Shown: in pieces, positions 23,480-35,384 of the stretch
Position numbering within the stretch: the stretch's first letter is position 1
Layout of the letters: each line of letters begins with the position of its first letter
DNA from: Branchiostoma floridae
Lineage: Eukaryota; Chordata; Leptocardii; Amphioxiformes; Branchiostomatidae
Direction: 5' to 3'
DNA length: 64,000 nt
NCBI RefSeq assembly: GCF_000003815.2
Contig: NC_049995.1
Span: 9,463,031-9,527,030 of the forward strand
Notes under the pieces: model-generated
Databases searched by the model: none
Seen by the model: only the letters and a program-made list of their open reading frames with translations
What the model was told of the DNA's origin: nothing
Program-made: the position numbers and the translations under genes

Positions 23480-26400
23480 GAAAGTTCTGTCATATTTTTA
23501 GGCGGTAAATTGTTATTGTTATTGTAATTATTGGGTGGACCAGGGGCTGAATTGAGAGGAGCTTACAATGATCCTATATATCTTCGATGATATAGCTTAA
23601 CATTCAAATAGTATATGTACAAGAAAAGTTCGAATGCTTACATGTTTAGACTAACCTGTTACAAAGTTATCACACAAAAGGTCATCAAATGTCTTGAAAT
23701 GGTTCATTCGGCCAGTGGACAGAAACTCATAAAGACTAAAGGTTTTCTGTACTATCATTAACTGTAGTATAATTAAAGATGTTTTCTCGTTTTTAAAAAA
23801 AAATGCAACAAGTACAAGGTCAAGCGACAGAACATGCTGACCACCATATTTGCATATGGCGACCACCATGTCCCGGATGTTGTTGTCTAGTAGGACCGCC
23901 CCCCTTTACAATAGTGGCACAACCTGCCCCGTACGGAGGAGCTTTCCAGAACACGGGACAGATAGGGTCTGCGTGTTAGCTAGCGCTGTGTGTTATCATT
24001 ATACTACTACAGGCTGCTACCCCTGTCAACACGTTACATAGGCCACCGCGTATTGACCAAGCTCCCCCGTGGATTTCCCTGTCACGATATTTTATATGAT
24101 ATAATTACCAGTAGACACGAGTCGCCGACGTCGAAAGCCATCTTTACATAACACGGCCGTACAGTGATTCAGAACGACAATAACAACAAGTTAATAACAC
24201 AATTCTGCCTCAAACGAAGACAAATTGGCGTTGTGGTGTGGCTTACAACTGGATACTACAGGTTAGTTGATATCTTTTTTCTTGGAATTTTTATCTATGA
24301 TTGTATCTCAAAGGTTTATGGTAGCGACGGATATACCTTACGTGATTTGCCAAGATGTATTCGTGAGTTGTCGTAAGACCTTCGGATTATCTTCTTTTCA
24401 GTAACAATACTTTAAAACTTCCGTTATTCTGACGCAAGACATGATCACTGCAATAGTTTTACCCTTAATAGAAAGTAGAAATTGCAACATTTTATCCTCG
24501 CTCTGTAAACAAATATTTGCAAAGATTTATCTACAAAAATTGCTCAGAAATATTTCGTTGTCTTGCTATGTTGTTTCAGCGTTTGTTTGGCGTCACAACG
24601 AATGCCTTCATGAAACAGCTGACGGCTTTATGTTATCAAAGACGCCATATCTGGATAGCTATCTAGCTAGTAGTGTCGTGACAAATGTCGTTACCAAATA
24701 AGTCATAGACCCAACCAGGGCTTAATACTTTATCCTGTTTGCATAGGATATACGATAGCTAATCTCAAATATGGTTTCCAATATGCTTGGTAGCCAACAA
24801 GTACAGATTAACAATGTAGACCTGTTTGGCATTTTCCCTAATACACATATGGGTCGAGTGTAATGGTAGTAATTCAAGCAATACAATACCGTTCAATCCA
24901 GACTTTTTAAGCAGGGCCAACAGAGAATTTGGTCGGCAGCCAAGGCAGGTCTTCCCGAGGACTTAAGATAAGCACTCCGGTGATTTGTCATGCCGGCAAA
25001 ACTCGGCCCTGGCTAAAAGTCTGGTTTCCAGGGTAGCAATACAAATAATTCACGATAATCCATCTACTGTATTCTGTTTAAAATTTCAGCTGTGAACACT
25101 AAGGATTTTGTGTCGTGTCGCGTTTGAAGGTAAAGCATACGCTGTAACATACGTTCTCTAATTGGTAACGCCGACGCTTCTCTTGGCTCAAATTGCCTAT
25201 GACTAATGTAACGTAAGTCACGTAACTAGCATGTACGTGTAAAGTGAAGAGCACGAGAGGCACGGCAAAAATCTAGGACGATATTTCTTATTACTTGTCA
25301 GTGGACTGGAAATGTGATATGACAGGAAGAACTTAGGGGAATGATCTGTAATGATGATATGGAGGGCGGGGGCGTGGATAAAGTATACTCCCTAATAGTT
25401 AAGGGGGGGGGGGCACTGTTTAAGTACATACCACTAACGCAAAAACTTCAAAACATAAAAACTTACTCGCAAATGCTATTATATCAACTGTCATCAAGCG
25501 CGCCTTTCCAAGAATTTCTATACGCATAGTCTGAAAATAGTCCCCTAATCAGACCCCCTAGATTGGTCCTATAGGCTCAAAACAGCCAGCTGTTGATCAT
25601 TCCATTATTACATAGGGGGGGGGGGGAGGAAAACGTAAGATGGAGAAAATTCAGTTCTCTCCAAGCTGATTCAACATGTACAGAGTCTTTTCTACTGTAC
25701 TACTGACATCCCAAACTGGCCAAACTTCACATAAAATCCTTTAGGTACATTAAAGTATTGCCAATGGTTTAAAACCTTGTGTTTTTTTGCGCCCCCTTGG
25801 AGGGAATACATGTATTTTTGTACAAGCAATGGCTGAGCAGACACAGACAGACAAATCCACCGACAAGAATCAGCTTTTTTGGTAACAAGACAGCTGTACG
25901 ACACACGCACGACTATCTCAAGAATGCTATCAGTTTGTTATCGCACGACAACCGTACGACATATGTGGCAAGGTGCTAACGAAAATACAGGCATAGCTAC
26001 ACGTTTTGATAATGCTGACGAACGCGTTATTCATTCTGGAATATACGTCTTGTATTAGGCATATTGAAACTAGATCATTATTTACGTCAAAAAGCAGTTA
26101 ATTAAGCAACTGGATATGATTTTGGAAACGGACAGACGTTAAAACACCATTCGTTGTTTTTCGTCAATGAGACAACTTGTTGAGAGAGTAGAGTCCATTC
26201 CAAGACACCATGAGGGTTTTTAGGCGATATTTATAATTAGTCTGAATTATTTTGAATAAAAGAATATCTGAGCCACAATAATCAAATTATTTTTAAAAAA
26301 TTGACTGATAAAGTACTCATATATTTGAATTCCTTTGAATATTTTAGAAACATTTTGAAAGTAACTGTACAAAAATATCTTTATTTAGAATAATTGTGAA

Positions 26401-28005
26401 ACCTCTGTGTGATTATTTCACATTTACAAAAAATGGTAAACCTCGCCAAATGGTTAAATTAGTTTATTGCCCCCATAAAAGTAAGCCCTATTGTTGTATC
26501 TGTATATTTTTAGATTTCACTGGTGGATCCTTTGTGGTGGGCCATTGTTTCATGGCACCCAACCATACTTTGCAAGGATGTGTGAATTGCTATCTTCCCA
26601 GCCCACTGAACCATTTACAAAAAATGGTAGAAAATGGTAGATAATGGTAGAATGCTGTTATCATTATTTAGAAACCATTAGAAGTATCCAATTCCACACG
26701 ATGAATATTTCTAAAGTTTTACAGGACCAGGGAAATATTTATAAAGTTGAAACAGTGTTACAAATATTTCTGAAGTATCAAATGTCCTAGACATATAATT
26801 ACAAAACTTTAAAATCAATTCTAAACAATGGCCACAAACATCCGCATGGTGTCTTGGAATGGACTCTATAGGTAATGCAAACATTGTATCTCACTGAAAC
26901 AAAGATACTGCCTTACGAGTGCTCAACGAATTCTCCTCAAAGAAATTATATCGTTTTGTGTGTTTTGTTGTCTTTTTAGTCACACTTGTACGTTTTGTAC
27001 GTGTGATATTCCTATTTTAAAGTCAATATGGAAAAAAATGTATGATATTTTTTTATAATAATCTTTCTTGCATGTTCATGCCAGTAGGCTAAATGCACAA
27101 ATGACCACAAGTGGTATACTAGGTGAAAAAGAATAAAAACAACTAAGCTTATACAGTAGTTTCAGCTAGACTAATGGAAAATGATTTAAAATATCATGTG
27201 TCTCCATAGCACACATCATAATACATGTACTATGTTGATTGCTACGTCTAATATTTTCTTATAGATCATATAGAGGAGAAAAGTAATAAAAAGATTTAGT
27301 GTAAACAAAATGTTCAGGTTTCATACTTTTTTTAATATACTAGTAAAACAAACAAAAAACAGAAATTGGATTTTATGAAAATAAAATAAAAGCAGAAATT
27401 TGCTATACATAAATTTAATAAATAAATAGATAGATCAGTTAACCTCTATCCAATTGCTAGGGTTCGTATTGCATTACCTATATGTCTAACATTCATACGC
27501 GTAAAACAACAATACAAAATTAAAACGATATTTTCTTTACTCTTTGTTATCGGTATGTACCCATCGACTGCTACAGCAAAGTTGACTCTATTTCAAGACT
27601 CTCTTCATCAAATATTCTTTAATAGAGGGTTTTGATAGGATATAGATATTAACATGATCATGTATGATAAGCCGTCATATCATATACGATATGCGACCCA
27701 GATAGTCGAGGAATTAAGTGAGGCTTAGTAAAGATTGTGTGCCGTCGTGTCGACTTAAAGGTTTTGGTGTTTGACCTAGAATCCAGATGTCCTTAGTTTA
27801 ACATTCAACAAACATTGTGTTCTTGAAAAGGCACTTAACACTACTTTCTTTATACCCCTGTCACATTATCCACGATCTTCGGGCGTATCGTTGTAGTAAG
27901 ATCAGCCATATTTAAGGTCGACAGAGGGTTGCGCGTACTTTTCACCTAAAAAAACGTCTCTGTCACATATAAGCCACACTTTGTACCATGTACAATTGTT
28001 GTGCA
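23480..28005. other. Non-genic stretch
   Basis: No coding exon recognised in 4.5 kb. Two poly-G runs occur (about 25403 and 25616). A short module with CTCAACGAATT and TTTTGTTGTCTTTTT at about 26923-26980 resembles strings at 41020-41080 and 49237-49300, where it lies beside or inside MITEs, so it may be a relic of the same kind of element. Confidence 0.35.
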
Positions 28006-28009
28006 ACTA

Positions 28010-28140
28010 GACCCTAGACACAGTAGATAACATCCCACTAACCCCACGGCCTCAAAAAGTCTGTATCTGTATCTATATAGCCGGTATAACCGCCGTTCGG
28101 CGTAACACACCAGCTTCGCAGGCACACGGCGCGGCAGCAG
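28010..28140 (+). mobile_element. SINE tail with one monomer of the 43-kb array
   Basis: CCCACTAACCCCACGGCCTC and AAAAAGTCTG resemble the tail of the SINE at 30440-30618. It is followed by one copy of TATAGCCGGTATAACCGCC and CGGCGTAACACACCAGCTTC, the unit amplified at 43345-44390. Confidence 0.5.
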
Positions 28141-28160
28141 CTGGTTATATTACATGTATA

Positions 28161-28372
28161 TACTGTAAATGCATTTAAGTTCGCGGGGATTTAATTTCGC
28201 GGTAGCGTAAAAAAGGACTTTTCGCGGTGGATTTAAGTTCACGGTAATACCATAGACTGCATTCTAATACCATAATAGAAAAATGTTCGCGGTGGTTTTA
28301 AGTTCGCGGAGAAGTAGTCACAGTGAAAACCGCGAACATTAATCCACCGCGAACATTTCTGCATTTACAGTA
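28161..28372. mobile_element. MITE with TACTGTAAATGCA termini
   Basis: Terminal inverted repeat TACTGTAAATGCA at both ends; sub-terminal TTCGCGG and CCGCGAAC repeats pair across the element. 212 bp, no ORF. Flanking bases are compatible with insertion at TA, as in Tc1/mariner-type elements. Confidence 0.75.
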
Positions 28373-30140
28373 CACCGAACGGTCACACCTAGCTTTTGGA
28401 CATCTATCTGCAAGCGTTCTTTAAAACTATTCAGAGAAGATGCCCCTACTGTACGTGTACTTGGTGGTAACAAAGTCCACTCTACGATAGTTCTGGGAAA
28501 GTACGAATTTTTAAAACACATCAATCCTATAGGTTGGTAACTCTGGTATTTGAAGGCATGACTGTTTCTTGTTCTTTCTGAGCTGGTATTAGATACTTAT
28601 CAGTTGGTACGTCCGCCAGTTTATTTCTTATTTTGTACATCATGGAAAGTCAATGGGACTTTCTTTAATCTTTACTTTTAAGCAAAGATACTGTCTCTCC
28701 GAAGGGTTCCTGTGAGAATAAGTAGTGTTGACATGTAACTATCGGTGGTTTCCCTTCCCACAGGATGTAATCAGCTTGGGCCACAACAAGTAGATTTTAT
28801 GGATGACATCCTCTGCAGACTGCAAAAATATAGTGCGATAGGGCGAAAAAAACAAGATGGATGAAAAAAAACAAGATGACTACAGTTTAAAAAATAGGCA
28901 CGATAAAGTTGTAACAAGAATTAAAGGGACAAAACATGGTATCAGAGCCAACAAGGAATTCATTCCGGATTCAAGACATGTGCTGGTGTGGTAAAAGTGA
29001 CACTAGTGTGGTAGACTGGCATCACCAACAAAGTTGGTAACCACACCCATGGCTTCCATAGTGGTATCACTTTTACAACTATCCAATAAGTTTCATTTCT
29101 ACAACTACAGCCCTGGGTACCTCGCAAGTGTCACTGCTACAAGTACAATTAATAGGCTACAATACAACATATTTGCTCATTTTGGTACTTTATCGTCATG
29201 TTGACCATCCCTGCAGAAGAAAAAAATTCTTGTTTTTTTTTTCTGAAATCAGGCGAAAATTAATGCGCGCGCGGATGTCATCCATAAAATTTACTTGCTG
29301 TGGCCTTACGGTCTCATACAAGGATTTCGCACGCAAGCATGCAGAAAAGCCTATTGGCAAATTGACGGTAGAAAAAACGCTTGACTCAATTTAGATAAAT
29401 TGGCTGTCATATAAAAGACGATGATATAGTGAAGTCCTCACAGCATGGTATGATGAAAATAAATGAAGCCAAAGGAAAACTTTCAAAAAACGTTTCAGGT
29501 TTTGCTGGTGATTTTTTGTTATTTTTGTCAGTAGCGGATCAGAGCTCACACTGGCTTAGGTTGGAAATAAGCCGTTTATTATGATACGAGTAATTTTTAT
29601 TTCAATTTTTCTCACACACACTACACTGCCGGCAAGCCTAATGGTAGTATGATTATTTTGATGACCAGGTCCAAAAATCAAGCAGATATTGTTCGCTTTT
29701 TTTCTCGCACGCAATACTATAGGGCGAGCCTAATGGTATAGCAATGTTTGCGAGTAGCTTGAAAAAAGGTTACGGGGAAATATTCTGCATTTTCGCGAAA
29801 ATGTTCCCTTTCCAGTTTTCTTGCTCGTCTAAAATTTAAAAACCAAAAGGTTTCTTTGCACCCGATCGCTGATTTTATGTCACTCAAGGGACAAAGAAGT
29901 GAAAGTTCTACTTTCGTGACAAGAAACCACTACCGCGTATCCAATTACGTGATGGGCAATTGGTCACTGTCCCCTCTCATACGTCACCGTAAAGTCGTTA
30001 ACCCATTTACCATGGATTTGGATAGAGTACAAAGTGCCTTAAATGCGCCGGCCTTCCTCATTGTATCATTTATTTATAAAGTAGTAAGTATATAGGAATT
30101 GGCTCGTGGAGCGGAGCTTGTAGTGTGCCAATTTGAAGTA
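28373..30140. other. Non-genic stretch
   Basis: No gene recognised. GAGCCTAATGGTA and AAGCCTAATGGTA strings near 29635 and 29725 hint at an old short repeat. Confidence 0.35.
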
Positions 30141-30367
30141 TAACGTTCGTTCACCTTTATCCGCGGGGTAACCTATATCCGTTGTGCTGCTAAGCAGGGC
30201 ATCCAGGGATATGAAGTCGATGGACGGTAGTTTCAAATTGTGCTATTTTCATAATATTGCATGCAGTTTCAAACCATCATCTGTTGACTTGATACCCCTA
30301 AATACATCGTTTTTTAAAAGAACGGATAAAGGTTACCCTACGTACGGATAAAGGTGAACTAGCGTTA
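30141..30367. mobile_element. MITE of the 14.6-kb family, copy 2
   Basis: The left arm holds TTCACCTTTATCC and GGTAACCTATATCCG; the right arm is partly duplicated, with GGATAAAGGTTACCC followed by GGATAAAGGTGAACTAGCG. More diverged than copy 1. Confidence 0.75.
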
Positions 30368-30439
30368 CGTGCCTCGTCGGGAAATTTGAGAAATGTTTGA
30401 GAAATTTAGGAATATTTTGATGGTCTTTTATAGTAGTGT

Positions 30440-30618
30440 GGCCGTGTGGCGTAATTGCAGGGTGTTTGGCTTTAAAGCCAGAGGTCCTTGGTTCAAATCC
30501 TGTCATGCCACCAATCGTGTTCTCTTGGAGAGAGATGGGCTTCGATTCCCCGTACCATGCCCAAGACACAATATGGATAAACCCACTAGCCCTACGGTCT
30601 TAAAAAGGCTATGAAACT
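30440..30618 (+). mobile_element. tRNA-derived SINE
   Basis: The head reads like a tRNA: GTGGCGT can pair with ATGCCAC seven bases deep, an A-box-like TGGCGTAATTGCAGGG is present, and the B box GGTTCAAATCC is canonical. The T arm and anticodon arm pair poorly, so I do not call a functional tRNA. A non-tRNA tail follows, ending near AAAAAGGCTATGAAACT. Confidence 0.7.
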
Positions 30619-30747
30619 ATCTTTGCAATGTTTTTTACGGTTAACATTTTACATCTTTTATTAACACCATTTTCGGTCAATCCACGCCTTCAGCCTTCTC
30701 AAGTTGAAATGAGCCGAAGCCTATATCACGTGACTTGAACGGAAATG

Positions 30748-30812
30748 TGATGTCAGCAACGGGTCAAAGGTATCGGTAGCTGGTATCGGCCCCCGTCTCT
30801 AGTATATATGGC
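30748..30812 (+). promoter_or_regulatory. Possible TATA-containing promoter
   Basis: TATATATGG at about 30803 follows a 55-bp block that resembles 34328-34383, downstream of the Kv gene. No ORF or splice donor ties it to a gene. Confidence 0.2.
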
Positions 30813-30829
30813 CTCTTGAATTCCAGTTA

Positions 30830-31640
30830 GGAATTAATCCTGTTACTTTGTCCAAACTCACTCGGTGTCCAGAAGATTCAGTTTGATAGTCTTTATATGT
30901 TTTGTGATATAATAGAGGTAGAGGAAGAAAATTTGAACCACGATGTTCTAAAACCAGACTCTCTTTGTAACGGACTGTACTCCAAGTTTTGAATGCAATA
31001 CAGTTATGTATTCATTGTCACTTTAATGTTGTTTCAAAGAAATACTCCGCGGAAAAATGCTGGAAAACGGCATGGGCTTGCAGTGGTCATATCAATGTTT
31101 TAGCAACGTTCATTGACACCAGCAATTACGATACAAAAAAGAAGACACCATTAGAGCCCCCCCCCCCCCCCTAATATCGGCCATCATAATGGTATGACCC
31201 ACTGTCACTAAGATTATGGTATGTGGGGGCTTATTTGCCGGTTACCATATCTCAAACGCCCCAAGCCGTTGTGTAACATGTCATGAATTTCAGCTATAAT
31301 GTTACAATATCCATGCAGTGTATGTGATACCGTTTAGAATAATTTGCTGTAAGTGCTACCAGACAACCCTACAGCATCCTTCAAGATTCGGTAAGGAATT
31401 GTGACAACGGTGTCAGTAAATATAGATCAATATAGATACAACTACTGCTGATTGCTTTAAATGTTAGTATGATACACTAAGTCCTAAGCATGCCAAGTAT
31501 TTGCTGTCATATTCCATAGGGTCTTAATCAAGCTGTATATGTCACTCTATATAAATAGCGAACATGGTTGTTTTTGACGCTATATTTTTACTCTGATGAC
31601 TGAACTAATAAGATGTATTTGTTCTTGACTTCTGCTGACG
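30830..31640. other. Non-genic stretch
   Basis: Nothing recognised apart from a poly-C run near 31157-31171. Confidence 0.4.
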
Positions 31641-31671
31641 GCTAACTTTGTTTGCTCTGCTATATTTTCAG

Positions 31672-31866
31672 AGCGGGCCAAATCTGGACGAGAGAAACGG
31701 ACGAGTGTCTACAATATATGCTGACGGTGTCGTCTTGTGGTCGCACGGAATCGGATTAGTATTAACAAGACCTGACGGAGACCATGTCAAGATGGCTTGG
31801 CGAGATGTTCACAACTTAATGCCACCCACGCGGAAGAGAGAAAACGTAATCTCCAAGTTGATGTAG
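31672..31866 (+). CDS. Orphan exon-like ORF, function unknown
   Basis: A strong acceptor (TTTGCTCTGCTATATTTTCAG) is followed by an open frame of 64 codons ending in TAG. The product is mixed in composition (for example NGRVSTIYADGVVLW, then RPDGDHVKMAWRDVHN and a basic end), unlike the repeat-derived ORFs around it. The frame begins in phase 0 at the acceptor. I do not recognise the family, and no partner exon was found in the preceding 11 kb. It could be the last exon of an undetected gene, a retained fragment of a pseudogene, or chance. Confidence 0.35.
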   Translation, partial: SGPNLDERNGRVSTIYADGVVLWSHGIGLVLTRPDGDHVKMAWRDVHNLMPPTRKRENVISKLM

Positions 31867-31937
31867 ACAAGGAAGAAAAATTGTAACGTTACAAAAGCTA
31901 ACGGTTTTTGGAGCATTTGGGCTTTCCCACGGTGGTC

Positions 31938-32253
31938 CATGGATACTATATTACCCACGGATACTGTCTAGGCCTAAGGATACTGTTTGGGCCTATAGAT
32001 ACTGTCTGGGCCCATGGAATGATGGATACAGTCTAGTCCCACGGATACTGTCTAGTTCCACGGATACTGTCTTGGCCCACGAATACTGTCTAGGCCCACG
32101 GATACTGTCTAGGCCCATGGATACTGTTTAGGCCCACGGATACTGTCTAGTCCCACAGATACTGTCTGGGCCCATGAATACTGTCTAGGCCCATGAATAC
32201 TGTCTAGGCCTATAGATACTGTATAGGCCAACGGAAACTGTCTAGGTCCATAC
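31938..32253. repeat. 19-bp minisatellite upstream of the Kv gene
   Basis: About 16 imperfect copies of GGATACTGTCTAGGCCCAC, starting about 700 bp before the Kv start codon and ending about 390 bp before it. Confidence 0.9.
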
Positions 32254-32640
32254 TTCTAACTCCGAAAACAAGACCACTCATTTGTGACCAGGAAGCTCTA
32301 CGACAACGCATTCTTACGGAAGGAACTCGGTAAGTTACCAGTGACCTGCTATCGATTTCAAATGAATAGTCGCTCCAGACCCTTCAACTTTCTGAGGTAG
32401 GCGACTCGTGGTCAGTTTTCGTATACATGTCAATTCTTTTGGCGAGACTGCTTTTGGTGAGTACTCTAACACTTTTGGTATGCAGGAACCCGAAACACGA
32501 TCGCCATCTCGCATTTACGGCAACTAGGATGCCAAATCCATCCCAATGATTTAAGGTGGTTGACCTTTTGAAAAGGGAATCTGATAACTTGGAGTTAGTC
32601 AAGCTGTTGCTGATGGGATGCCAACGCGTTTGAACTTTGG

Positions 32641-34206
32641 ATGACATCCAATAGTGGAGACAAGATGATCAACGAGAGCATTACGATGTCGTCATTGGCA
32701 GACGATTCCGTTGCCATGGTGAGGAATTCCGAATATGGCAGGCAAAAATCCTGGCCAAAAGGAACTCTGATAGATGATATTGGAGCCACCTTGACAGGAG
32801 GGCCCGCGCAAAGAATTACATCCGGGGACTATGAACCCATGCCGGAGGAAAGCACAACATCCGGGGACTACGAGAGGACTACATCCGGGGACTACGAATC
32901 CGCGCACGCGCAGAGAATGACATCCGGGGACTACGAATCTGCTGCCCTGAGCGATAGCCAATGGCCGACCACATGGACGCTGACGTCAAGCACCGCCTCT
33001 TCTTGTTCCCAACGTGTTGTCATCAACATCAGCGGACTTCGCTTTGAAACTTGCCTGCGAACATTGAACAGATACCCGAACACTCTTCTGGGAAGCCCAA
33101 TGCGCAGGATGGAATTCTGGGATGAATCACGTGATGAGTTCTTCTTCGACAGAAATCGGCCGAGTTTCGACGCCATCTTGGATTTCTACCAAACAGGTGG
33201 CAAAATAAACCGACCACTTTGCGTGCCTCTAGATGTGTTTTATGAGGAACTCAAGTTTTTCGATCTTGGCGAAGAAGCTCTGTCAAGGCTACGAAGAAAC
33301 GAAGGGTATTTGGACAAGGCAGAAGAGACGGTGCTACCAAATAACGTGATCTTAAGACATCTATGGCTCCTATTTGAGTGTCCCGATAGCTCCATAGCTG
33401 CTCGAGTAGTGGCATCACTGTCTGTATGGTTCATAGTTGTATCTCTAGCGGTGTTGTGCCTTGAAAGTATCCCAAGTTGGAAACCCAAACATGTTACTAA
33501 ATCCTCTCTAGAAGACTTATTGAAGGCCTTTCATGAACCATTCTTCCTGACAGAAAGTATCTGCATCGGATGGTTTCTGATAGAGTTTTTGATACGAGCA
33601 ATTTCGTGTCCATCCAAGAGAAAGTTTTTCTCACAAGCAATGAATATTATAGACTTGCTCGCCATCTTGCCCTATTTTATAGAAATCTTGGTCATTATCG
33701 TCGTGGATTGGCTTGGGATGTGGTCGGATAAAATCGAAGCAGTTTTCCGCGTGGCGCGATTGGTCAGAGTGTTCCGGATCTTCAAACTCACACGTCACTC
33801 TGCCGCCATGAAAGTTCTCGCCAAAACTCTCCAGTCGAGCCTTGGAGAGTTAGCCCTGCTTTCCTTTTTCCTGGTACTCGCGACCCTTCTGTTTTCCACG
33901 TGCGTGTATTTAGTGGAAGAAGGGAAAGAGGACAGCGATTTTGAAAGTATTCCCTCAGCGTTTTGGTGGACCATCGTTACCATGGTGACGGTTGGGTACG
34001 GCGACATGATACCAAAGACGCCCGGTGGTAAAGTGATCGGGACGGTGTGCACCATAGCTGGCGTTCTTGCGCTAGCACTTCCGGTTCCGGTTATAGTTGC
34101 CAACTTCACCCGTTTCTACCACACACAAGGGAACATCGAGGACCTAGGAGGAAACACCGCGAAGAAGGAAAAGCTGAAGTCTGGTTTCCAAAAACTGTCG
34201 CCTTAG
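32641..34206 (+). CDS. KCNA: Shaker-type (Kv1-like) voltage-gated K+ channel, intronless
   Basis: 521 codons in a single exon. The product is a pore-forming subunit that assembles as a tetramer in the plasma membrane and conducts K+ on depolarisation. Order: variable N-terminus with four TSGDYE repeats (residues 60-65, 73-78, 81-86, 94-99); T1 tetramerisation domain about 125-225 (ISGLRFET, YPNTLLG, RNRPSFDAIL); S1 about 253-275; S2 300-322; S3 335-358; S4 367-388 with arginine or lysine every third residue (RVARLVRVFRIFKLTR); S5 402-425; pore helix and filter TVGYGD at 450-455; S6 463-490 with the PVP hinge at 481-483. Conserved RVVINISGLRFET and FRIFKLTRHS place it nearest Kv1. The C-terminal tail is only about 30 residues and lacks the usual PDZ-binding end. 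The start is the first ATG after an in-frame TGA at 32611-32613. Confidence 0.95.
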   Translation: MTSNSGDKMINESITMSSLADDSVAMVRNSEYGRQKSWPKGTLIDDIGATLTGGPAQRITSGDYEPMPEESTTSGDYERTTSGDYESAHAQRMTSGDYESAALSDSQWPTTWTLTSSTASSCSQRVVINISGLRFETCLRTLNRYPNTLLGSPMRRMEFWDESRDEFFFDRNRPSFDAILDFYQTGGKINRPLCVPLDVFYEELKFFDLGEEALSRLRRNEGYLDKAEETVLPNNVILRHLWLLFECPDSSIAARVVASLSVWFIVVSLAVLCLESIPSWKPKHVTKSSLEDLLKAFHEPFFLTESICIGWFLIEFLIRAISCPSKRKFFSQAMNIIDLLAILPYFIEILVIIVVDWLGMWSDKIEAVFRVARLVRVFRIFKLTRHSAAMKVLAKTLQSSLGELALLSFFLVLATLLFSTCVYLVEEGKEDSDFESIPSAFWWTIVTMVTVGYGDMIPKTPGGKVIGTVCTIAGVLALALPVPVIVANFTRFYHTQGNIEDLGGNTAKKEKLKSGFQKLSP

Positions 34207-34295
34207 CTATACAAATGTGATAAAGTTGACATACAATATTCCAGCTTGTAAAAACACTGTGCAAAATTTGTGAAAACAACGACAACATTATGAAT

Positions 34296-34301
34296 AATAA
34301 A
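34296..34301 (+). terminator. Poly(A) signal of the Kv gene
   Basis: AATAAA 90 bases after the Kv stop codon. Confidence 0.65.
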
Positions 34302-34327
34302 ATCGTATTCCAACTTAAAAACTCGTA

Positions 34328-34432
34328 TGACGTCAGCAATAGGTGAAACGTTGTTGGTTAAGCTGATATCGTCGCCCGTCCAAGTTGAGACAGCTGAAGA
34401 AGATCAGACTTAGCGAGTCAGTGGAAATTCCG
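34328..34432 (+). promoter_or_regulatory. CRE palindrome and possible leader exon
   Basis: TGACGTCA, a perfect cAMP-response-element palindrome, lies at 34328-34335. A donor-like TTCCG|GTGAGT follows at 34432/34433. The block 34328-34383 resembles 30748-30802. No downstream coding exon was found, so a promoter role is speculative. Confidence 0.2.
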
Positions 34433-34439
34433 GTGAGTC

Positions 34440-35380
34440 CATTTGTTGAGTGAAGGAACAGTTTAATTCTCCATCATGTGAATTTCTATTATCAACTGAG
34501 ATTAACTTTCGTGTTAACAACAGGTACAACAAAATGAAGGTATTGGCCATCCAAAAACTAAATCTTGCACGAACTTACCACATCATTGCGTACATTCAAC
34601 ATCGTGAAAAACTGTGTCTTATAATTGCCAACTAAAGAAGAGAACATAGGCTCACTGATTAGTTTGAATGTTCAAGTTATTGCTAAAGATGTACATTAGA
34701 ATATAGATTTACGTACTGATTTGTTAGAAAGTTAAAGTTTTCGCTCAAGCAATACATTGCCAATGTAAGTAAATTCTTGGATCAAACTCTTTGTTGTCTT
34801 CTCTTTTTGCGTCTTTAATACCTTTATCACCTCCCCGAAAAGGTTATAGTGAAGAGATTTAACGTTGAGGTTTTATGTTTTTCATCAACCAAAACGTTTG
34901 TCCAGGACAAAATATACGAAATCATTTTCATGGATGCAGGGTCCAAAAAAACTGCTAAGTGGCGCTTCTACTCGGTCGTCAACCTTTGAACAACTCGAAG
35001 GAGTCGAAGGCAAGTCTTTCGAAAGGCTGCTTTACTCTAGTAAGTCGGTAGAAGGCGTTGTTGCAGCACCACCTGTTATCGGAGCTCTTTGCATGCTATG
35101 CAAAACTAAGAGATTAGAGGTCTTGCCAAAGTAGCTTTAACTATTGAGAACAAACTTAATCGTTACTGTTAGATTCATCTATATTCATCTGCAATCTCGG
35201 TAAATGAATTTTAAAAATAAAAATAAAAATTTGTATCAATATCTATATGTAATATTGGCTTGTTAGTATTGCATGCCCCGTAAACCGTACCATTGCGTAA
35301 CACATCAGGAATCTGAAGAATATAAGCTGCTTATCCAGCAGTTTTTAATCCACTCATATTGCGATGTATCCCTACTCTTA
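34440..35380. other. Non-genic stretch
   Basis: Nothing recognised. Confidence 0.4.
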
Positions 35381-35384
35381 TCAA

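Noticed and set aside
30440-30520. Functional tRNA gene
   Set aside because: B box and acceptor stem are good, but T-arm and anticodon-arm pairing fail and a SINE tail follows.
33960-33985. X-box-like GTTACCATGGTGAC in the Kv gene
   Set aside because: It falls on conserved coding sequence of the pore helix, so the match is incidental.
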